64,000 nt of DNA from Meconema thalassinum (GCA_946902985.2 OX336388.2:227376467-227440466), one strand, 5' to 3'. Shown: positions 44,227-55,205, numbered from the stretch's first letter. Translations and numbers: made by a program. The notes: generated by a model not told the origin, from the letters alone.

Positions 44227-47200
44227 CTATTGATCTTGCTGCTCCAATTGTACATGGTGTATCTGCACATTTTTGATAGGGTTACGTGATAAAGCATCAG
44301 CCAGTAAGTTGTCTTTCCCAGGCTGATGGACAATAGTGGCGTTAAACTGTTGGGTGAACAAAGCCCAACGTGTCAATCTATCACTAGACATGTCAGTTTG
44401 CAGCATAAACTGAAGTGCTTTGTGATCTGTAATAATGATAATCTTGTGTCCCAGCAGCATTTTCTTCCACGCTTGCAAAACTGTTACAAAAGCTAACGCT
44501 TCTAGTTCTGTCGTAAAGTAGTTTTCCTCGTGTTTCTTTAATTTCCGACTAGTGAACGCAATGTAGTGCTTGTTGCCTGCCTCGTCTTTTTGGTATAAGA
44601 CTGCACTATTGCCTATTCTTGATGCATCAGACTCAATATAGAACACCTTCTCAAAGTCTGGGTACTCCAGTTTAACGTTGTTTCTGAGCATCTCCTTTGC
44701 TTTCTCAAAAGCCTCGTCTGCAGCGGTACTCCATTTCCATCTATTATTCTTCTTGAGTAAGTCATACAGAGGAGCCATAATTTCAGAGTATCTCGGACAG
44801 TGGCTGCTGATGAATTGGCATGCGCCTACAAATTCTCTGACTTGTTTCACCTTAGTTGGCTTTGGGAACCTTGTGATCGCATCTACTTTCTGCATGTTCG
44901 GATGATATCCATCCTTATCAATAGTATGCCCCAAGTAGTTGATCTCCTTCTTCAAGAATTGACATTTTCCAAAATTGACCTTAATATTGGCTTTCCTTAA
45001 ATTTTCAAACAACTTTCTCAAATGCACTAAATGTTCTGCGGCGTTGGGTGAAGATACAATTAAATCGTCAATGTAGCAGATTATATTTTCCTTTACTTCG
45101 TCAGTGAGCTTGCTATCAAGTGCTCGAATAAGTGCTGGTCCACTGTTGACCATTCCAAAAGGCATTCTCACAAAGACCCATGACGTCTGGTCAAATAAGA
45201 ATCCAGTGTACTGCATACTTTCTTCTTCCAGTTGAACTTGGTAAAACGAAGATGTCAAGTCAAGAACACTGAAACATGCTCTCCCTTTGAACTTTCTAAG
45301 CAGATCTCTAATCTTAGGTGGCCGGCCATTTTCTGGAAGAATCTTTAAGTTGATGGTCCGAGCATCGAGACAGAGACGTATCTGACCATTACTTTTCTTG
45401 ACTACAGTGATGGGGTTTATGTAAGACGACGCCTGTTTTTTTATAATCCCGTCTACCTCCATTTTTCTGATCAACCCTCGTACTTCTTGGTAGTATTTCT
45501 CAGGTATGGGGTATATTTTATTTTGGTAAGGGGTTTCATCGGTCAGCCTTATCTTATACTTATAGTCTTTAATCAATCCATGCTTTTCATCAAATATATC
45601 TTGGAATTCCTTTATCAAATCCTCAAATTCCCCCTGAATTTCTTCAAATCCTTCAGTTTTTCTATTGGGTATTTCTGTTAGATTCTCCACTTCATTGATA
45701 ATGGTATTTAAAGTCTCTTCCCTAAGGTCTATCTCCAGACTGTTTTTCCCGTCCTGTTCTTCGATCTCTTCTGTGATCATGTACCCATCATTAAAGCTAA
45801 TAATCCTATTCTTCATATCAATAATGGCTCCAACTTTCGATATAAAATCGATTCCTAGCACAATGTCGAAATGGATCTTGTTCACCACAATAAAGATCTG
45901 TTCATAATTCCTTCCATTAATTTCAAAGTTCAACAACACTTGGATCTTGCATTTCACTGCCTTGTCTTGGAAAATTCCTCTCACATTGACGGTAGAAGCA
46001 GGTAAAACTGTCATGTTTTCTCCCTTTAATAGACTTTGATAGCATTCATCAGAAATGATAGAAATAATTGCGCCGGTATCCATAAGAGCTTTGTACTGTT
46101 GGCCATCTATCAGTACAGAAATAATAGGTAAGGCACATGGTCTTTCCTCTTTGACGATTCCCCTCTCTTCTAATAAATCCTCATCAGTTACTTCGTAAAT
46201 TTCATTGATGGTAATTATGTGTGGTGTGGCAATGTATTCATTGTTTCTCACTTTCGTTGAGAAATCGGCGTTTTTTTTTGTGTTACCAATTTCAAAGTTC
46301 CCCTGCTGGCTTGTAGAAGGACCAGGATCGATCACTAAATCCTGTCTTTTCTTCTGGTTTTCAGCTTCCTTCTCTCTTAACTCCTTCAAATACTGCTGAC
46401 TTTCTTTCTCTCTCTCTTGATACTGACCTTGAGAATTCTGATTCCGATTCTGGTACTGGTTATTTCTGTTGTAGTTCCTATTGTACCCATTGTTATTATA
46501 ATATCTACCTCTTCCGTTATTATAGTTCCCTCTATTGTTATTCCAGCCTCGTCTTTGCTGATATGGACGGTAACCTTGTGATCTGTTGTTGCGAAAATAA
46601 TTGTTCCTGTGAGGACCTACATTTTCAGTTTTCTCTTCAGCAGGCGTATCAGTTTGCTGAACTTGATCCATGTAGACTGTATTAATGTCTTTGAATTCGT
46701 GCCTCTGACATTTTTGAACCAAATTTGGCATTGGACTCGTGTAGTCAAGCCTTCTCAATAGTTCGTCCATACTGGTCAAATCCCTGATATTTGACGATAT
46801 AATAAGCCTTCTCACCTCCACAGGTAGCATACGTGAAATAGCATCTATCAATTGCTCTGTCGACAATGGGGGTTGCAAAAATCTCAAGCGCGATAACTGG
46901 CTCGTGAAGAAATCAGCGTACCGTGTTGGAAGAGTACCCGAATACTTCCTCGAGTATACCTCAGCTCTTAATGAATTTTGTGCTTCTATTGACCAGAATC
47001 GTTTTATCAGTGCCTCTGCAAATTCATCGAAATTACTAAAAGTGTACCGAAATGCTCTGAACCACTCAAGCGGTCCTCCAGCTAGAAATCTTTCTACGAT
47101 TCTCATTTCTCTTTCTCTAGGAATATGGGCTTCAATAAAATAGTCTTTCAGGTTTCTGATATACTCTATCGGTGTTAGACTATCTGTATTACTAAATTTC

Positions 47201-48612
47201 TGAGGCTTGTCCTCAAAGTTTCGGATGACTGTCACATTTCTTGGATATGAATCCATGTAATTCTTCCCACTATCACGATATTTCCATTCAGGTTCAATAT
47301 TCCTATCCTCTTCTTCTTCCCGGAATCTGAATATACGTTCCTCAGGACTAATATCTATCTCTTCAGTAGCGAGGTTACATCTTCTCACGTAATTCCTATT
47401 ATCTTCACAAGTTAACCCTTCTGGATCCTTATCTGCGATTTCCGTGATGACTTTCCTAATCAACTCTTCTTTATACGTTTCCAACATGCTAGCTTCTCCT
47501 AGTTTCAAATTCTGAAGTTTGCTCGACATTTCATTGACATCAGAGACAACCTTATGAATTTGTTCCTCTAACGCGGTTTTTAATGTTTGCACGTCCTGGC
47601 CTATTTGAGTTCTATCCTCTACCTGCTTTTCGGATAGCGAATCCATCCTTATATTCAAGTCCTTTCTAATTTGAACTACCTCATTATTTATATCTAATTG
47701 TGTACTGGCAAGTTTTCGTTCAATTCGCTCCTGAATCTGATTGACATGTTCCCCACTTAACCTGTTCCATTCATCTTTCCAAACCGTTACATTTGCAGTT
47801 AACATTTCAGCAATATCTACTTCAATGTCTTCCTTAAGTAAACGATTATGATCTAAGACTTGGGTCCTCATGACCTCTACATCATGTTTTAATCCAGCTA
47901 GTGAAGCTGTTGTCCTAACAGACTCGTCAACCAATCTAGTTGTTAAAGCACTAATGTTACGAGTACAAAGCGTTTTTGAAGTTTCAATTTCTTCTCTAAC
48001 CTTATTATCATCAGTTTGAACTTTGGCAATGTCTACAAAAACTGTATTAACTTCTATTTGCATCTTATTGATATCGCTTTGCATATCATTAACATCAGAA
48101 TGAATATTATTTATGTCTACTTGAACGTTTGACACATCGGTTCGAACATTTCTAATCTCTCTTTGAACTTCTTCTACCTTGTCTTGTACAGTAGCAACAT
48201 CATTCCTAACAACGATTACTTCTGCTCTAGCACATGAAATATCACCCCGGACATTAGCAACATCAAGATTCAACATATTAAGGTCCTTATGTACATTGGA
48301 AACATCAATCTTAACATCTGAGACATCTTTATGGACATTGGATAAATCTACTTTAACATCCGAGACATCTTTATGGACATTGGATAAATCTACTTTAACA
48401 TCCGAGACATCTTTATGGACATTGGATACATCTGCTTTAACATCCGAGACATCCTTGTGAATGTCAGTCACGGCATTCTGGATTCCCTGGGTACTGGTCT
48501 GTAAACGCGACACATTATTTTCCAAGTTTGCAGAACTGGTCTGAAGAACTTTCATATTCTCCTCCATTCGACTAGTATTCTCCTCCATCATCTGCTTCAT
48601 ACTGTTATTCAT
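44227..48612 (-). CDS. Gag-Pol polyprotein of the LTR retrotransposon (Gag, protease, RT, RNase H)
   Basis: A 1,461-codon frame starting with ATG. Residues 1 to about 400 form a long coiled coil that includes 14-residue repeats (two heptads: NVHKDVSDVKVDLS). About 460-550 is a capsid-like segment (PLEWFRAFRYTF, FDEFAEALIKRFWS). About 660-725 is an Arg/Asn-rich low-complexity stretch in place of a CCHC zinc knuckle. The protease motif ALMDTGAIISII is near 843. Reverse transcriptase has VLDLTSSFYQVQL and the YIDD active site near 1,180. RNase H acidic motifs are YIESDAS (about 1,322), TELEAL and ITDHKAL (about 1,394). There is no frameshift between gag and pol. A 16-codon upstream ATG frame ends one base before this start codon, so the N-terminus may be longer in active relatives. 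Confidence 0.9.
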   Translation of the reverse strand: MNNSMKQMMEENTSRMEENMKVLQTSSANLENNVSRLQTSTQGIQNAVTDIHKDVSDVKADVSNVHKDVSDVKVDLSNVHKDVSDVKVDLSNVHKDVSDVKIDVSNVHKDLNMLNLDVANVRGDISCARAEVIVVRNDVATVQDKVEEVQREIRNVRTDVSNVQVDINNIHSDVNDMQSDINKMQIEVNTVFVDIAKVQTDDNKVREEIETSKTLCTRNISALTTRLVDESVRTTASLAGLKHDVEVMRTQVLDHNRLLKEDIEVDIAEMLTANVTVWKDEWNRLSGEHVNQIQERIERKLASTQLDINNEVVQIRKDLNIRMDSLSEKQVEDRTQIGQDVQTLKTALEEQIHKVVSDVNEMSSKLQNLKLGEASMLETYKEELIRKVITEIADKDPEGLTCEDNRNYVRRCNLATEEIDISPEERIFRFREEEEDRNIEPEWKYRDSGKNYMDSYPRNVTVIRNFEDKPQKFSNTDSLTPIEYIRNLKDYFIEAHIPREREMRIVERFLAGGPLEWFRAFRYTFSNFDEFAEALIKRFWSIEAQNSLRAEVYSRKYSGTLPTRYADFFTSQLSRLRFLQPPLSTEQLIDAISRMLPVEVRRLIISSNIRDLTSMDELLRRLDYTSPMPNLVQKCQRHEFKDINTVYMDQVQQTDTPAEEKTENVGPHRNNYFRNNRSQGYRPYQQRRGWNNNRGNYNNGRGRYYNNNGYNRNYNRNNQYQNRNQNSQGQYQEREKESQQYLKELREKEAENQKKRQDLVIDPGPSTSQQGNFEIGNTKKNADFSTKVRNNEYIATPHIITINEIYEVTDEDLLEERGIVKEERPCALPIISVLIDGQQYKALMDTGAIISIISDECYQSLLKGENMTVLPASTVNVRGIFQDKAVKCKIQVLLNFEINGRNYEQIFIVVNKIHFDIVLGIDFISKVGAIIDMKNRIISFNDGYMITEEIEEQDGKNSLEIDLREETLNTIINEVENLTEIPNRKTEGFEEIQGEFEDLIKEFQDIFDEKHGLIKDYKYKIRLTDETPYQNKIYPIPEKYYQEVRGLIRKMEVDGIIKKQASSYINPITVVKKSNGQIRLCLDARTINLKILPENGRPPKIRDLLRKFKGRACFSVLDLTSSFYQVQLEEESMQYTGFLFDQTSWVFVRMPFGMVNSGPALIRALDSKLTDEVKENIICYIDDLIVSSPNAAEHLVHLRKLFENLRKANIKVNFGKCQFLKKEINYLGHTIDKDGYHPNMQKVDAITRFPKPTKVKQVREFVGACQFISSHCPRYSEIMAPLYDLLKKNNRWKWSTAADEAFEKAKEMLRNNVKLEYPDFEKVFYIESDASRIGNSAVLYQKDEAGNKHYIAFTSRKLKKHEENYFTTELEALAFVTVLQAWKKMLLGHKIIIITDHKALQFMLQTDMSSDRLTRWALFTQQFNATIVHQPGKDNLLADALSRNPIKNVQIHHVQLEQQDQ

Positions 48613-49210
48613 GCTAACTGTTGGACATCTCCTCCAACATCTTTCTCATACTCTCATCTGCCATCTCAATAATATTTCAATAATAGACTGCTTTAGGGAC
48701 ATACATCAAACAGAGCAAGATAACAACATCTGAGCAACATCTTTCCCCATATATAAGTTTGAACAATTTTCTGTCTTAAATCTAACTTATAATTAGCTTA
48801 TCACTAACTTCATAAACACCCTATGTTGAAACAAACTCAAGCACATGTTCAAATTTCTTTGGTTCATTTTAAAATATCCTAACACAAATAATTTACATTT
48901 ACAATCCAAATAGTTTAATTTTATCTTTAATATGACTAAACATGTCATAAGCCGGTCAAATAAAATAAGACTCCAGATCATAGGCGATTTTTTTCTAAGT
49001 TTCCAGCCTATTTAACCTCTCTCAGGTTGTATAAGATCTGATCTTTTCTGAGTGTAATTTTCCTAATACAACACAACATTTAATCCCTATATAATCACAC
49101 TCTCAAATTCTACAATTGGCCAAGACATCTAACAAAGAATCAACCTCTTTATTTGAGTCTTCACAATCCCATTGACATCGATAACTTGGTAATCCAATTT
49201 TGCAGAGCCC
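48613..49210 (-). other. 5' leader of the LTR retrotransposon
   Basis: AT-rich untranslated leader between the primer-binding site and the Gag start. It has one very short upstream frame abutting the Gag ATG, and no other feature is recognised. Confidence 0.6.
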
Positions 49211-49228
49211 CACGAAATTGCGGCGCCA
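49211..49228 (-). promoter_or_regulatory. Primer-binding site
   Basis: Reading the minus strand, seven bases after the 5' LTR end comes TGGCGCCGCAATTTCGTG. It begins TGG, as needed to pair with the CCA end of a tRNA. I do not assign the tRNA. Confidence 0.65.
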
Positions 49229-49235
49229 ATCCTAC

Positions 49236-51243
49236 TGTCCCCGATAATCCGGATAGTAGGCTGTCAGAAATCCGCCCCCTCAATCGGATTGCCAATAATC
49301 AATCGCACCGGCACAGCTACATCAATGAAAATGACACTGACAGATACTACCGAGATTAGAACACAGTAGTTAACATGAAATTATTGTGGAACACACCAAA
49401 ATATTCGGGGGTTCATACTTACCTTTACTTACCTATTCAATTTAATCTCGGGTCTGGGTTTTCAACTGGATCACTTAATAGTATGCCCTCACAATAACCT
49501 CCACCACGATATTTAAAATGAACCAAGTCGGAAACAAGAAAATTTAAACTGCACATAAAGAAAAAAAAATTAACAAAATTTAACAACAAAATATACGTGG
49601 CAATCAGAAGCCATAGTCAATGCAACCATGTCCTCCTGTAGGACTTGTAGACTTCAGATACAAAATTCAGCTTTCTCTAGCTCAAAAGAACGTAATAATG
49701 ACAATAATGCACTTTGGAATGGATAAGGGAGCTGGGACGAGACATTTAGCATTTGTTTCCTTGTTCATGAACTTCACATTTTATTTATAACCGCAAGGCT
49801 GCTATGTAGATGACCTTGGCCTCTATCATTCAGTTATCTGGCCACCTGCAATACACCCTGCACCGTGTCGCATGCTTGCTTCTGGCAAAACTCTTCTGTG
49901 TGAGCCGGGTCCACCCTGGCCTCTCTTGAAAGTTCCCTGAAGTCCTGGTAGAAATTCGCCATGAAGTTTATTGCAATTATTTCCGCAGAAATGTTCATAA
50001 TTGTGGAGTATGAAGATATTTCCACTGCCATTTGATGTAATTCAGCGATGGATTACGATGCATGAGTGTAGTTGGATGTTCACTACATGCTCGCTTTTGT
50101 AGAATGACGATTAACGAAGCTCCATGTTGCTATTTCACTCCATTGATATATGTCCCAATTGCATTAAAGTTTTAGTCTTCCATCTCCACCTCCGTTATAA
50201 TAATAGTCGAAAGTACTGCCAGATTATATAGTTCCATTGTAGAATGTAGCGTTGTATCACCAAATGTAATCTTCAGTATCACGGTTGCAATACATGTGTC
50301 AGCCGTAGCGTAGAATGTGGTATTATAAAAGTGCTTCTCAGGTGTCGAGAAAATCACTTTTGTCTGCAGTCTTAAAATGCGAATATCTTCCAAAGTATAA
50401 TAGTGAAAATGTTCAACTTTCGCACACGCCTCAATATTGTAATGCACAATTGAATTAGCATAAATGCAGTAGCTAACTTTTGATAGATAATCTTGTAGAC
50501 TCGTTTATGTGTGCGCTCCAACTTCGCCTAGTTTTAGTAACCGTAAAATTGCACTGCTGCACGCTCAGTGCTTGTTCGATGCTGTGGGCTCTACCACACT
50601 TGCTAATGACGACTTGCTTCACTGAATAATATATACTTGTTCTATCGGAATTAAGAACTCGAAGTCTGACAATATGAGAATGAGAAAATGAGCCATGAGA
50701 GCTTGAGACATGAGAACTTCCTCTCTGCTGTGCAAGGCCTTTTATCAACTTCTTAAGGGGCGTATCCATCCCTACCATAGCTTGTTCCTCCGTCATTGCT
50801 AGAAGTTCTAACTTTGGCCATACTTGACGGATTTTCAAATTTCAAAAACTCATAATTAATTTCTTCAAAATTCCAAATCAATGCCATAACTGAAAATAGT
50901 TTTCCACAATTCTGCATGCCAAAAGTAATTAAATATGGTAATTTCAGTAATCTCCGTCTCCCTCCAAGCTATCATTCATTGGTTCGAGCCTCTCCTCCAA
51001 TAGCGTAACTTCTTCCTCAGCATAATTCGTTGCTTCCCTGCGACTGCGTCGTAAATCTCAGATCCTTCTCGAACAAAATCATGACGTCACCAAGAATCTC
51101 AGCTCATCCAGCCTACTTGCATAAAGTCTGCGTCATCCGTGCCTACGTCATGAATATACACGTCACAACTATGACGGCCATAACTTTATTCACATATGCC
51201 AATACAGCCACCGTGGTCTCAGTATAATTCAATTTACGGGGGC
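49236..51243 (-). repeat. 5' LTR (2,008 bp)
   Basis: Same TGTCCCCGATAATCC start and ACGGGGGCA end as the other LTR. It lacks the 1.9 kb segment (junction CTTC|TGGC near 49,880) but has about 31 bp (AAAGTTTTAGTCTTCC) near 50,161-50,192 missing from the other LTR. A 107-codon frame (50,473-50,793, minus) is preserved in both LTRs. It extends a little further here because the 3' LTR has a TAG in that extension. Confidence 0.85.
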
Positions 51244-51430
51244 AGTACATAACTCTAGGACCTACATATATAAAATCCTACATGGCGATTATCCAAAATA
51301 TTTAGACGGTTCACAATATCTACGAATGTAATACAGCAATCAAACAGAAATTTTGTATGTTGATTGAGGCAATTAACAAAAGTAGGATATATGAAAATAG
51401 GCTGTATAGTTCTCCACGGAACTACTTGTT
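51244..51430 (-). mobile_element. HINE-A copy, right part (continues 37,932-38,979)
   Basis: It begins with the GTAC duplication and TACATAACTCTAGGACC, exactly the continuation of the unit cut at 38,979. It ends with GAAAATAGGCTGTATAGTTC and GGAACTACTTGTT, the HINE 5' terminus in reverse. Confidence 0.85.
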
Positions 51431-51575
51431 ATTGCTCTCCTCCTTGACCCCTCAATTTCCAGATTTCCAAACCTTTCCAATTGTAATCCTCCTCTCTTCT
51501 CCACACTTGCCCAAACAATCGGAACTTTCTTATTGGTCCCACTTTTACCGCTCCTCCAACGTAATCATTCCTTAT

Positions 51576-53310
51576 TAGCCTACTTTCCACATTTTGCAAA
51601 AATGAGGAAAAATTAGACTTACGAGATCGATCCAGGCAAATGTCTGTCTGTCTGTCTGTGTCCCCCCCACCCCCTGTCAACTCCTAAACGGCTGCAGCAA
51701 TCGAATGCAAATTTGGTTTGAGTACCTGAATATCTCAAGCCCATATTTGAAAATTATGTCAGTGCTACCAACAGCCGAAAAACCGCAATTGAAATTTGAG
51801 CTCCATGTTGGGTATCTTGGAAGGTATGCATGGGAGCTATTCCAAAATTGGCACACATATAGATAATAATATTTCAGTTTAATTTCCAGGAGACCACGCA
51901 TGGCAGTGTTGCCAAAATGAGTCTAAGCCTGCTGATAAGTCCAATTTTTTAAATGCACATAACTTCTACACTATCAATTGGATTTCAACCAAATGTGGTA
52001 TGTACTATGTGTACATAAACATATATGACTGAGCGTATTCTTAAAAGCCACCGGGGCTGCCAACTGTTAATAAATGCTCTCTATCTATTTTCTTATCCAA
52101 ATAACAATATATTAGAAAGTATGCAACCCGACAGTTTTAAACTATGCACTCGTATAGTACCTGACATTCTAGATTAATTTGGAGTAACTTATGTACGTCA
52201 GTGCTACCAATATGATTCCAAGACTGCTGATAGGACCAATTTTTAAATACATGTAACTTCTATACTATCAATTGGATTTCTACCAAATTTCGTATCTGCT
52301 ATGTGTACCATATCGGGCTCTGGTGCATCCCGAATGCGAAGTGAGGCTTTGCTCTTTTCAGATACTACCGTCAGTGTGCTGTAAATATAGTGTAAGGCAA
52401 TGATAAATAAATATGAAATGAAATATGACTATGCTTATTCTGAAGAGCAACCAGGGCTGCCAAGTGTTAAAAAATGCTGTCTCTATTTTTTACCCTAATA
52501 TCAATATATAAGAAAGTATGTAAACCAATAGCTTTAAAATTTGCACGCGTATAGTACCTGACATTCTAGATAAATTTGGAGAAACTAATATACGTCAGTG
52601 CTGCCAACATGACTCTAAGCCTGCTGATAGGTCCAATTTTAAAATACATGTAACTTCTATACAAACAAATGGATTTCATCCAAAATTGGCACAACAAGAG
52701 ATCATAATATTTCAGATTATTTCTGACCAACACCCTAATATCAATATATAAGAAAGTATGTAAACCAATAGCTTTAAAATTTGCACGCGTATAGTACCTG
52801 ACATTCTAGATAAATTTGGAGAAACTAATATACGTCAGTGCTGCCAACATGACTCTAAGCCTGCTGATAGGTCCAATTTTAAAATACATGTAACTTCTAT
52901 ACAAACAAATGGATTTCATCCAAAATTGGCACAACAAGAGATCATAATATTTCAGATTATTTCTGACCAACACATGCATGACATTGTTGCCAACATGATT
53001 TTACGCGCTCTGATAGATCCAATGTCTAACTACATGTAACGTCCATGCTATCCAGTGGACTTCAAAGAAATTTTGTATTCTTTACCTTAAGAGAAGGAAC
53101 TAACAATACGGTACTGTATATTCAGTCACCAGGGATGCCAACTGTAGTGCTCTATTAGGCTACATTATACCAGGTATATTTCAAACTAATTAGAAATTTC
53201 GATATTACCAACTTAATTTCGTCATTAATCTAGATAGGCCAATATAGATTGGCATGAATCTTAAATTTTAAGAAAATTAGGCTATTTAGTTCGTCACTGA
53301 GTTTCTTGTT
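51576..53310 (-). mobile_element. HINE-B copy with a 240 bp tandem duplication
   Basis: In minus orientation: hairpin TAGCCTACTTTCCACA, GATCGATCCAGG, TGTC microsatellite, B-type units (GCCAACATGACTCTAAGCC), and a 5' terminus in reverse ending CTTGTT at 53,310. 52,492-52,731 is followed by an identical copy at 52,732-52,974 with period exactly 240 bp. About 110 bp at 52,318-52,428 (CGGGCTCTGGTGCATCCC ... AATAAATATGAAATG) is foreign, perhaps a small retroposed fragment. Confidence 0.75.
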
Positions 53311-53560
53311 CTATCTTTTCTCGTCACTGCACTCATCCACCTTAACCTTCTCATCACAAAGTACTTCATTCAGTCTCCTCCAGTTCATCCAACACTGTTT
53401 ACCACGTTCTCCAGTACCCCATCACTTTGAACGTAGACACCCAGATATTTAATCTTCCTGGCCACTGGTAGATCTTCTTCCTCCAGGTTAATATGGAAAC
53501 TGTGTTCTCCCGTCGTACACATACATTCTGTTTTCCTCTGCTGAATGTTTCCTAAATAGT
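53311..53560 (-). pseudogene. LINE post-palm fragment
   Basis: On the minus strand, in two frames, the text has HINLEEEDLPVARKIKYLGV, YVQSDGVLENVV and WMNWRRLNEVLCDEKVKV. This K-Y-L-G...S-D-G...W-x-N-W-R-R-L...V-L-C-D-x-K-V order is typical of insect LINE C-terminal thirds. Too short and shifted to be functional. Confidence 0.7.
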
Positions 53561-53626
53561 AATTACCTTTGTTGAAAAGTATTAAAATTTAAATATGTCG
53601 GTTCAATAATACAGTGAGTCCGGGAA

Positions 53627-54617
53627 TGTTCTCCGCAGCGCCTACAGGCGTCTGCGAGAGCAAGCTACAGCAGTTACGTTGGTAGCACGGCTGCCGCTTG
53701 CATCATCTTTACTTAGTATAAAACAAAGTCCCCGATTCTTGGATGTTACGGGTAAACTCGAGAACTACTGGATGATTTTGATGCGGTTTTCACCATTCTG
53801 TAAAGGATATATCGAGTATGATTTCTGTAGAAAATAATTTGTTTGTGATCAAAGGAAGCCGAGCAGTAACGATTTTAGTGGAAAAGTGGATTAAAAAACC
53901 TGGCGTACGAGCCCTTTTTATGCTTACGCTGGGCAAACCGTTAAAAATATCTAAATACTATGAGTGTAAGAATTGTTCAGCATGAAAAGTTCTACAAAAA
54001 AGTCCGCGAGAGCATATGTCTATTTTCCATACATCGCCACTATAAGGGAAAAACTGAAACTTGTCTGTTACAGCTTTATGTGCTGTCGACGTAGAAATTC
54101 CTGTTTGTTGAGCTAATTTTCGTGTTGATTTACTTGGACTACGCAGCATTATATCGGAGATTTCATCAAGTTTTTCGTCTGTTAAAAGCGTAGGCCTGCC
54201 TGTTCCCGGTACATTGTGCACTGAGCCAGTCACACGAAATTACTTACCAAATCCAGAACGGTGTCACGGTTTGGACACTTTTGAATTAGGAAACCGCGTC
54301 TGAAATCTGAATTTTACATTTTCTGTAAACCAATCGCCTTCGCGAATAACGTATTCCACCAAAAAAAAAAAACTCTCTCTTCAGTAGTAATCATTACCGC
54401 CTATATACTGTTGCACTCTTCCAATAATAATCTATCTGAACGCTCGCTGACTGTAATACACGCTGGATACCTGCAGGCTCGCGCGCTTATCGCGATGCAC
54501 ATCGACAGCACACACGGGGAAGTCCCGCTTTGAAGGACACAGTGCAGTGCAGTGCAGCCAACTAAAACTCATGACTCAACCACTCAAAGCTGCACCTACC
54601 CACTGCGGAGAACATTC
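53627..54617 (-). mobile_element. DNA transposon relic with a helix-turn-helix transposase fragment
   Basis: Inverted repeats GAATGTTCTCCGCAG (53,627) and CTGCGGAGAACATTC (54,603-54,617) bound about 1 kb. Inside, a minus-strand frame at 53,958-54,233 reads NVPGTGRPTLLTDEKLDEI, then SPSKSTRKLAQQTGISTSTA. This resembles the N-terminal helix-turn-helix DNA-binding part of insect Tc1/mariner-class transposases. The catalytic part is missing, so the element is non-autonomous. Confidence 0.65.
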
Positions 54618-54639
54618 TCTGGCGCCCTGTAGAAGCTGG

Positions 54640-55205
54640 GGGAACAAAAACATCTGCTAGGAGAACAATTGGAGCATTAAATTCCGTTTCATGGAGCAGA
54701 AATAATTTAAAAAACTCTAAGAGGCTTATTTACAGTTCATTAGTACAAAGTACTACTCCCATATTTTTGCTCCCAACTTTAAGTCACATTCAACCACCTG
54801 AACTCAGAAGACAGGATGATTTGGTGCGTGAATATAAGAAAATTTTGGACTACCCTGACCTTCCCATTCATGACTTCATTACAAGTGCCATGTCTGACAC
54901 GTTAAAATCCAGACAACCAGCAATAAAATCTGCTGTGCAACTTTTTAACAAGGGAAGTAATAATCAGTATAAATGCTCACAACAAACCAGAGGGATTCGA
55001 TCTGCTTCGACGTACGTGGAAGACTGCCAACAGGATTCGCACAAGTCATGGAGTTCGTAAGGACTTACTCTACAAGTGGAACAAAATCCCGATCCTGCAT
55101 GCGTTTGTGGGGCGACACCCCAGACCAACATATTGTATAGTATTACGTCATACTCAGAGGATTTTCTCTGTTAAGTGGATAGACAATTTAAATTTTACAT
55201 TATAA
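54640..55205 (+). pseudogene. LINE C-terminal fragment with Cys-rich tail
   Basis: The plus strand reads RTIGALNSVSWSRNN, LPTLSHIQPPELRRQDDLVR, HDFITSAMSDTLKSRQPA. In another frame it reads TWKTANRIRTSHGVRKDLLY and KIPDPACVCGATPQT. The S-x-I-x-P-P-E-x-R-R element and the N-R-I-R-T-x-H-G...C-x-C-G tail are also features of the LINE at 17.9-21.3 kb, so they are related types. It is frameshifted near 55,015. Confidence 0.75.

Larger units (their letters stand above)
38980..51243 (-). mobile_element. Ty3/gypsy-type LTR retrotransposon
   Basis: The 12.3 kb element lies on the minus strand. It has long terminal repeats beginning TG and ending CA, a GTAC target duplication (38,976-38,979 and 51,244-51,247), a primer-binding site, a fused Gag-Pol frame with protease, reverse transcriptase, RNase H and integrase in the Ty3/gypsy order, and a polypurine tract. 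No envelope-like gene is present: only about 90 bp separate the integrase end from the 3' LTR. Very long LTRs recall the Osvaldo/Ulysses type of insect elements, but the lineage is my inference. It is not autonomous because integrase is broken. Confidence 0.9.

Noticed and set aside
44678..48460. Plus-strand frames opposite Gag-Pol
   Set aside because: Shadows of the 1,461-codon minus-strand frame; no domains.
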